Of a DNA stretch of 14,834 nucleotides, positions 14,475 through 14,834 are shown piece after piece. The position numbers and the translations under genes were made by a program. This DNA is from Gemmatimonadota bacterium (GTDB lineage: Bacteria; Latescibacterota; UBA2968; UBA8231). Within the stretch, counting starts at the first letter, position 1. Every line of letters begins with the position of its first letter. The notes under the pieces were generated by a model. The model did no database searches, was not told the DNA's origin, and was given only the letters and a program-made list of their open reading frames with translations. The stretch spans positions 1-14,834 of the forward strand of contig PATE01000056.1 in the NCBI GenBank assembly GCA_002712305.1, written 5' to 3'.

Positions 14475-14834
14475 CTAGCGGAAGGAGTTTTTGATGTTGC
14501 CCCACGTCGACGTCTGGACTGCAGTTGCGGTGCCGGCGGTGTACTCGCCGATTCTCAGCAGCGTCGCGAGCGCGTAATACTGACGACCGGAGGCCTCGGG
14601 ACCACGTGTGGTCCAGTCATTGCGGCCACCCGGGGTACCATCTTCGTTGGTACCGAAGGAAGAGTCGGGACCCTCACCATCCTCATACCAGAAAGCGAAG
14701 GGGAATCCGGCGCCATCAGGACCCGCGACAGCATCCATCTGCCACTCTTCACTGGCCGAAGGACCAGCGTCGTCCTGGAAAGCCAGAACCTTGATGTCGA
14801 ACTCGTAGACGGTGGTTCCACCATCCGTCCACAG
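14475..14834 (-). CDS. C-terminal end of an unidentified secreted-type protein (5' cut by the window edge)
   Basis: The frame is open from the window edge to a TAG at 14475-14477 and gives about 119 residues. It continues upstream of the ATG at 14738 with coherent sequence (T-T-V-Y-E-F-D-I-K-V-L-A-F-Q-D-D-A-G-P), so that ATG is internal. The visible part is acidic and Gly-rich, with V-Y-E-F-D-I, F-A-F-W-Y-E-D-G and a D-W-T-T-R-G-P-E-A-S-G-R-Q-Y-Y-A-L-A-T-L-L stretch. The pattern of a V-Y-E-F-x-I strand followed later by a W/G-rich loop recalls CBM9/DOMON-like beta-sandwich ends, but this is only a weak resemblance. The protein ends N-S-F-R, not with the V-x-Y of the neighbouring paralogues. 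The hairpin after its stop suggests a separate transcript. Confidence 0.65.
   Translation of the reverse strand: MWTDGGTTVYEFDIKVLAFQDDAGPSASEEWQMDAVAGPDGAGFPFAFWYEDGEGPDSSFGTNEDGTPGGRNDWTTRGPEASGRQYYALATLLRIGEYTAGTATAVQTSTWGNIKNSFR

Overview
The window has two very different parts. Bases 1 to about 620 are AT-rich (roughly 30% GC by eye) and carry fragments of two unrelated genes. Everything after about base 620 is GC-rich (roughly 60% by eye) and reads as a coherent piece of a Gram-negative genome. The GC-rich part has signal peptides, a likely lipoprotein, an outer-membrane barrel-like protein, a parvulin-type periplasmic chaperone and secreted proteins with FlgD-like/gliding-type C-terminal domains. 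That set suits the FCB and neighbouring lineages, such as Latescibacterota, Eisenbacteria or Gemmatimonadota-like uncultured bacteria. The lineage is inferred from protein style only; there is no rRNA or marker gene here.

Region 1 (1-2450, + strand) is one uninterrupted reading frame that strings together three unrelated proteins. These are a tail of a formylglycine-generating-enzyme (FGE/SUMF1) domain (about 3-113), the N-terminal half of a PfkB-family sugar kinase (about 108-626), and a CRTAC1-like FG-GAP/ASPIC-UnbV protein lacking its N-terminus (about 621-2450). The abrupt composition change and the domains broken at the joins make this look like a chimera (assembly or whole-genome-amplification artefact) rather than a real fusion protein. 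The ATG at 93 is an internal Met of the FGE motif, not a start.

Region 2 (2451-3985, + strand) holds a secreted parvulin-type peptidyl-prolyl isomerase related to SurA/PrsA. A stem-loop at 4026-4058 separates it from the convergent minus-strand genes.

Region 3 (14302 down to 4058, - strand) is a compact operon of five genes. In order they are a small probable lipoprotein, three large secreted proteins that share an architecture (discoidin-like segments, a W-x-x-W-S segment, and a C-terminal domain of about 94 residues starting T-P-N and ending V-x-Y), and an 881-residue barrel-like outer-membrane protein with acidic Ca-binding-like loops. The gaps are 3 bp, a stop/start overlap, about 20 bp and about 50 bp. 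I know no named system with this layout. It could be a cell-surface or extracellular assembly in which the barrel and lipoprotein serve as envelope partners for the three secreted paralogues; this is inference.

Region 4 (14303-14834) holds a 172-bp intergenic stretch with two strong hairpins, then the C-terminal end of another minus-strand secreted-type protein that runs off the window. I saw no tRNA, rRNA, CRISPR array, insertion sequence or phage gene.
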